Assembly: GCA_019137255.1 (NCBI GenBank)
Contig: WPDH01000042.1
Location: 1 to 64,000, forward strand
Length of the DNA stretch: 64,000 nt
Origin: Corinectria fuckeliana
Taxonomy: Eukaryota > Ascomycota > Sordariomycetes > Hypocreales > Nectriaceae
Direction of reading: 5' to 3'
Every line of letters starts with the position of its first letter. Position 1 is the stretch's first letter. The position numbers and the translations under genes are program-made. Below the pieces are notes generated by a model. It searched no databases. It had not been told where the DNA came from and worked only from the letters and a program-made list of their open reading frames with translations. Of the stretch, positions 58,745-64,000 are shown piece by piece.

Positions 58745-60603
58745 ATGCGGTCGCAGGCGGTCGACCTCCTCTTCCTGGGCATCTGTGTTCTTGGTTTCTT
58801 CCCAACTGACAGCCAGAGCTTCTCGTAGGGCATGAAGCCGCCCGTTAACGGTGAGCCCAAAGCCTCGATGCAGTTTTGGCTGATGTACTGACACCCTACA
58901 GGAGAAGGAAGCCCAACACACCAGCATGCCGCCAGGTACTCCACATCGCAAGAGGTTCACCAAGAACAGCGACTTTCCAACATGTACAACATCGCTCTCA
59001 GCGAACTGCAGGAGCTAGAGTCTGAGCCTCTCTGCCATCGAATAGCTGCGCGCCTGCTGGTCAACAACTGCCACCTACTCGACGGCCAGGACGAGGCGAC
59101 GGTCCATATCGACAGTGGGAGAGCAACACGAGACTTTGTGGACTCATATGCGGCTAGTCTTGCTATATGCGACCTGGAGAGAGCAAGCTTCTTGATTCCA
59201 CCTAGCTGCTTCAAATTCCGAGAGGCTGCGCTGGCTGCACTCCCTGTTCCTGTCCACCCGCAACTCCATGTTTCGACGCCCGAGATCGACGACTGCCTCG
59301 AGGGCCTAGCCCAATCGGACTCTGCTTGGAACACCTGGGTGAGCTATCGTCACAAGGCGCTCAGGTTCTGCGAAGCTGCCCGTGCAGACAATGATAAATG
59401 TTGGTGGCCCACTGCTCTGCAGGTTTGCGATGCTTACAAGTGTTACAGCAAACAACATCCACTTGTTTCAACGAGTCACCAAAATCCTAGAGACCCTCAC
59501 GACTCAAATTGAAACGGAAATAGATGAGCGTTTGCAATCGCTTAACCGCGTGATCCACCATACAACCGATTCCGTGCACACTTTCGCAACCCAAGTCGAC
59601 CAACTCAGAGGTGGACTAGATAGCATGGGTGAAATCATACAGGGCCAGCTCCACCGCACTGCACAGGTGGGTGACCTCGAGTTTCTCAAATGTTTATCAC
59701 ACGCTAATATAAGACAGGAATCCAGTGAAACTGTCAAAGAAGGACTCCAGGACGCGAGAAGCTTGCAGCAGCTTATGGCAGTTTTGCTCCGCACAACCAT
59801 GGATGCAACAGCTGAGGTTGCCGCATCTCACGATAATGCTCTGCAAGTTGCCACCCAGAATGCTAACAATGAGTTTGGAGGCTTGATGAGTGCGTTGACC
59901 GCGGCTATGGCGTCCTCTGTTTCGCTGCAAATACATATGGTGAGTCCATATGCCTAGATGAAGTCGCGGATGCTCACGCAAGGTAGGAAACAACTCATTT
60001 TCAGGCGCAGGAGATAATGCAGAAACAATCTCAGATAGAAGAGGTAAGCTATTGGAGGTAATTGACTGTACCCTTACTTACATGTGAAAGGGAATGGGGA
60101 AGCTCGAAGGACTCGCCGATGATTTGCTTGTCAAATTCGACAGTCATGAGGGCCGACTAGATCAAGCACAGAAAAAGACCGGGCAGATTCTGGACACCCT
60201 CGAAGCTGCCACCGCATCTGCAGAAATGTTCAAAAGCTCCATTTTTGGCGGCTTTGGGTTGTCTGGACTGTGGCCTTACGTCCTCTTCCCGGTGGCATCT
60301 CTGGTCATGGGGTCTTATGGCCTCGAACCGTCAATCGGACGTAATTTGTGGCTTGTTGGTCTCGGTACGTTCTGGAAATTTCTTTGAAGGCTATTTTCTA
60401 ATTGGTGCGAAGGAGAAGCTGTCGGCCTGCTTGTGTCAAGTGCCAGTTGTTACGCCGACATTTTGCTCCCAACGTCTTGGGAACCAGGTGCAAGACTAAC
60501 AAAGCTGAACACAACATTTAACGACAACTCACTCACAAGCGACCTATTCAACACAACCAATGGGGAATATCTTCAATCAAATATTTACAACAATCACCAG
60601 TGA
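58745..60603 (+). CDS. kar5: Nuclear fusion (karyogamy) protein Kar5/Tht1
   Basis: Kar5 is an ER and nuclear-envelope protein needed for fusion of nuclei after mating. Seven exons are predicted: 58745..58824, 58912..59399, 59449..59666, 59718..59939, 60005..60043, 60091..60364 and 60413..60603, giving 503 aa. A signal peptide (MRSQAVDLLFLGICVLGF) is followed by the conserved block SNMYNIALSELQELESEPLCHRIAARLLVNNC, with Kar5-type cysteines including a later FCEAARADN. Coiled-coil segments lie in exons 3-6 (VTKILETL, GKLEGLADD). Near the C-terminus are two hydrophobic spans, SGLWPYVLFPVASLVMGSYGL and NLWLVGLGEAVGLLVSSA, the second only visible after splicing intron 6 (48 nt). The acceptor of intron 1 is uncertain: 58912 and 58936 both keep frame. 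All other junctions are GT..AG and in phase. It indicates retained sexual capacity. Confidence 0.85.
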
Positions 60604-61124
60604 GGTCACATCTCAACGAAGCAATTTCTTTTCTCTTCGGGTGGATATTGGGTTCTCTGAAATGGGTGGCGTTCTCTACTACTGCCTGCTTTCCCTTTCA
60701 AAGCTTCCTCGGGTTTAAATTACTTCATTAGGAATGGGATGGGAGAACTAGAATTTGGGTCATGATGGATGCGCGGAGAAAATGTGGTTTAGAGGGTATT
60801 ACGTGAAAAGAGTCTTGAACAGCGAATTCCTTCCTCAACAGATTTAAATCGGGTCCTTGAATCGGGAGACATGATTTAGGGATAAGCGTAAAATAAAAAA
60901 CCCCATTTGATTACTCGTAATAAGGCTAATTGGTAGTTCTGGGTATTTTGAAATCAAGCATAAACCGTCTCGTACACTCTAATGCCAGGCACAGTCTCCG
61001 CCAGACGCCGAACCCCGTAATATACAACCCAAGCAGTATAATCGAGAAGGGCAAATGAAATATGGAGAAACAGCACGCAGTAAGAACCGGACTATGGCAT
61101 CGAGAACAGCCACCGGTAGATATC
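60604..61124. other. Convergent intergenic region
   Basis: This is the tail-to-tail gap of kar5 and rap1, A/T-richer than its neighbours. No gene is seen. Confidence 0.4.
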
Positions 61125-63557
61125 CTAGCTCTCCGGCAGGCCCTGTTCATTGGGAGCCTGCGCCTCCAGAAACTCTTGTCTGAGCGACAACCTCGCCGGG
61201 CCATGCTTATTGACGAGCCTTGCGGACGCTTTACGGACTTTGCGGTAGAGACGCTCGTCGGCGGGCCCGACAGGCTCGATGCGGAGATCGACCGAGGCTA
61301 TGAGGGCAAGGTCGGCGTCGTCGCGGTCGGTCCAGATACCTTCGTGATGGGAGGGCACGTCGGCGCCGTCTCGGAGGCTCTGCATGACGAAGGTCGCGAG
61401 GCGGCCGGGGGTGAGGGTTGTGCGCTTGAGGCCTTCGACGACGACATGGCGCGGGAAGCCGAGGGATTCGTAGTGCTGGATCCATGCGTCGATGTCGCGT
61501 CGGTTAGACGGGGCAGGCTTAGGCTCGCTGGGTTTGCGGGCCGCCAAAGATTGCGGTGCGTCGGTCTGGGCTGGGGCCGGCGCAGGTGCTGACGGTTTCG
61601 GGCGTGAGTGGGAGTTGAAAGAGACGGGGAGGGAGCGTCGTGATCGAGGCTTGGGTTCCTTTTGAGCGGCAGAGGGAGGTGTTTGGGTGGTGGCGATGGC
61701 GTCCTCTGATCTGGCTCCACGAGCTTGATTCGATGGACCGGGCTCCGATCTCCGTTTAGACTGAAAGCCAAGCTTCGCCGCCGTTGTCTTGCCCTGGCGT
61801 GCCTTGTTCAGATTGAAAGGGATAGGGCTGGGGTTCAAGGCCTCGGTGCGAAGCTGTTGCGATGGCGTCGTACCGACTGCAGCTGCCCGTGTGTCCAGCA
61901 GAGGAGACTGTTGCTGCGCGGCTGTCGACTCCCGTGTGTCGAAATCTCGTACCTCGTCTTCCTCGCTTTGCGGCCCCTCCTCCTCCTCCTCCTCCTCCTC
62001 ATGTGGACGGCGCAATGGCGGAAGCTGCTGTGAGGCCTCACTAACGCCTACATAGTCTTGACGCACCAGACTCTTCTGTATGGTGGGCGAGAACAGCTGG
62101 GTAGAGGGTACCGGCCGCCCCGATCTGTCCTCCATCTCTGGAGTTGAAGGGATCTCCATGCTCTTGTTGTACCGCCTTCGCTTGGTTAGCGGCCCTGATG
62201 AGGAGAACAACCGCTGATCTAGAAATCGCTTTGCCGCAACTGGTGGCGATGACCTCACGTAGCTCGGCAGCGTGTCTGCGGCGGCCTGTTGAGACAACGC
62301 TTCCTCTGCCCAGAGATCCTCTGTCGGCTCGCCTACATAAGGGCCGTCGTGAATGCCAAGAATCGGATCATGAGACTCGCGTTCATCCTCAACCTCCACC
62401 TCAAAGCTCTCCATCGCATTCAAAAACTCGGCTAGACTTTCTTCGTAGCATTGTCGTATTTGGACAACGGTAGCCTCATCCTGAGCGTCGAACCCGAGGT
62501 CCTCGGAAACTTTCACCCAGCCTTCGTAATCCAGCTCCTTGAGAGAGTCATCCTGCTTCGGCTGGACTGCTTGGGCGAGGTCCCAGAGTTCGATGGCCTT
62601 GCCTTTGATTTTGGGTTGCATGTCGATTTCAACGCCAGATGTCACCATGTAGTCTTTTAGGTCTTCGTAGAATTCTCTCCTTGTCGTACTTGTTTCTGTT
62701 TCTGCGTCCGATGGTTGATCGTAGTCTAGGCCATCTTCTTGGCGAGTGCCATCCTCGGCCTGGATGTTAGGCTCAGGAACGAGTTCAGGTTGCTCCACGG
62801 TTTCAATTCGCGGCGGCTTGGGGTTTCTGACGGGCCGAAGAGCAACTTCCTCGGCGGCTTTTTCTGATTGAGGTAGGGCGGTGGCCGCACCGGATTGTTG
62901 CTCATTGCCGGTCGGCATTTCCGGTGCCGAAGCAGCAAGTTGTTGTAGCTTGTCTACAGGGAGAAGCTGCAAGGTCTTGACGAACCGGTTTCTCCACGAC
63001 TGCCAGGTGTGCCGGGGATACTGAATGTGGTCAGCACCGTATCAACGCCCGACCCAGAGCGTAAAACCTACCATGACCTCGAATTCTTGGAAGATTCTGT
63101 TTCCAGTCCGGTCGACTGTGTGAGATAGAACCCATTTGGCAAGCACCGCGTCCTCGGAGCTTGTGAACGGAGTACGGGTCGTCTTTGCGCCACTGCCTCC
63201 TCCAACGGGCCTGGGGAGCTCTGGATCGGGCCCTATGCGATATCGATCCTTCAGCTGGGCGATGCCATTCTCCACAGACTCGGTGACGAATTTCCACGAG
63301 TAGGAACCGGCGGGGGCATCTTTTCTTGCGTGGTCCGCGATGAGAACATCTGCGTGCTTCTCCAAAGGCACGACCGTCCCGCCATTTGCCTGTGCGACGT
63401 CAGATTCAAGGGTCAGCCTGTTCAGCGGGAGCCGTCCTACCGTGATCATGTCGAGAATCGACTTCCTCGTTGGGACACGCATCGCCACCCAGAACTTGAC
63501 GCCTTTGAAAATGTCCCCTCCCTGGGCGCTCTCAACGCCATCGTACGTCAGCGCCAT
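61125..63557 (-). CDS. rap1: Telomere-binding protein Rap1 (shelterin component)
   Basis: This Rap1 orthologue has 776 aa and protects telomeres and silences nearby genes. Exons on the minus strand are 63441..63557, 63072..63389 and 61125..63020. Intron 1 is 51 nt with no stop and a length divisible by three, so the unspliced frame reads through; splicing restores DMIT-ANGGTVVPLEKHADVL as in other Rap1 proteins. An N-terminal BRCT domain covers residues 15-105. The Rap1-type Myb domain (about 120-170) runs from RTPFTSSEDAVLAKWVLSH to, after intron 2, YPRHTWQSWRNRFVK. A long acidic, low-complexity middle includes a run of Glu encoded by CCT repeats near 61980. The C-terminal RCT domain (about 650-760; GFPRHVVVEGLKRTTLTPG, WTDRDDADL) binds partner proteins such as Taz1/TRF. 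A single Myb suggests tethering by a partner rather than direct DNA binding. Confidence 0.92.
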
Positions 63558-64000
63558 CTTGGCGCCTGAAAAGCTGTCACTTCGAAGTAGGCTGGTAACG
63601 TTCCATTCATCAGCCGTCGCGTCCCGGGTCGGCGATGAGCTGCAAGCGGGCTAGTCTGCCAAAAGTCCAGGACTCTCAGAAGCCTCGGCCGAGAATTGTG
63701 AGCCAGAGAGCAAGTTTAGCCTCATTGCACTGACGGCCTCGGATACGTAGTGACACTTCGTGGAAACCGCCTGTTCTTCACAGAGTTCCTTGTCCTTCCC
63801 TCCTTTGACTGCCAGGAGCGCGTATTGCCACTTATCGCGCGATCACGTGGCCAAGATGGCCGTCAGTATATATTCTAGTTACCGGTGCGTTGTGTGAATC
63901 TGCTTGAAGGATCACGTGGTGAATGCCCCACGTCAACCACGTCAGCCAGAGCAGTGTGGCTGCAGCAGCCTGGTGAGTGTGGGTCACGTAATGACTGTGT
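63558..64000. other. rap1 upstream region with clustered CACGT motifs
   Basis: No gene is seen up to the window edge. Between 63840 and 63995 there are two GATCACGTGG words and three more CACGT words, which could be E-box-type binding sites. A gene may start beyond the edge. Confidence 0.4.

Noticed and set aside
1..64000. A biosynthetic gene cluster or CRISPR array
   Set aside because: No polyketide synthase, peptide synthetase or terpene synthase is seen, the genes have unrelated functions, and CRISPR arrays are not expected in a fungal nucleus. None is visible.

Overview
This window is nuclear DNA of a filamentous ascomycete (Pezizomycotina, most likely a Sordariomycete). The genes are GC-rich, with introns of about 48-70 nt, GT..AG ends and CTRAY branch points. 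They encode fungal orthologues such as Kar5, Rap1, Dbf4, Atg12, Ubc8 and Icp55. Two very AT-rich blocks (1-1400 and about 26186-34500) look like repeat DNA mutated by RIP. The species cannot be named from the sequence alone.

Layout. 1-1400 is an AT-rich, unidentifiable repeat remnant ending in two copies of a 16-bp palindrome. 2960-4382 (+) is a protealysin-like M4 metallopeptidase; 4826-5827 (-) a secreted pectate lyase; 7957-9387 (-) a poly(ADP-ribose) glycohydrolase broken by one in-frame TGA; 10046-11238 (-) a cinnamyl-alcohol-type zinc dehydrogenase. After a 5.6-kb gene-poor stretch come a GH16 Crh-type cell-wall transglycosylase (16898-18294, +), a SIRT5-like sirtuin (21759-22814, +), a Saf4/CCDC130 splicing factor (23282-24334, +) and the E2 enzyme Ubc8 (24773-25790, -). 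The Ubc8 gene has an extraordinary exon structure, with predicted exons of 8, 3 and 1 nt. A RIP-degraded Gypsy-type LTR retrotransposon of 8588 bp (26186-34773, 135-bp LTRs, candidate ACACC target duplication) sits 395 bp upstream of ubc8.

The right half holds ketopantoate hydroxymethyltransferase (36364-37453, +), Atg12 (37671-38191, -), phenylalanine ammonia-lyase (38664-40844, -), Dbf4 (42975-45056, -) divergent from Icp55 (46518-48146, +), an SREBP-like bHLH factor (48782-50457, -), a LysM protein (53085-53840, +), a possible small Cys-rich protein (54181-54384, -), Kar5 (58745-60603, +) and telomeric Rap1 (61125-63557, -).

The genes do not form one pathway or an obvious biosynthetic cluster. 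Most are single-copy housekeeping functions (telomere, replication licensing, splicing, autophagy, karyogamy, pantothenate synthesis), interspersed with secreted or metabolic genes suited to plant or litter contact (pectate lyase, LysM protein, PAL, CAD-like dehydrogenase). The strongest unusual signals are the micro-exons of ubc8, the nonsense codon in the PARG gene, the protealysin-like peptidase of bacterial type, and the RIP-mutated element beside ubc8. Two 2-base N gaps at 18700 and 35879 lie inside G/C homopolymers and are probably assembly joins.
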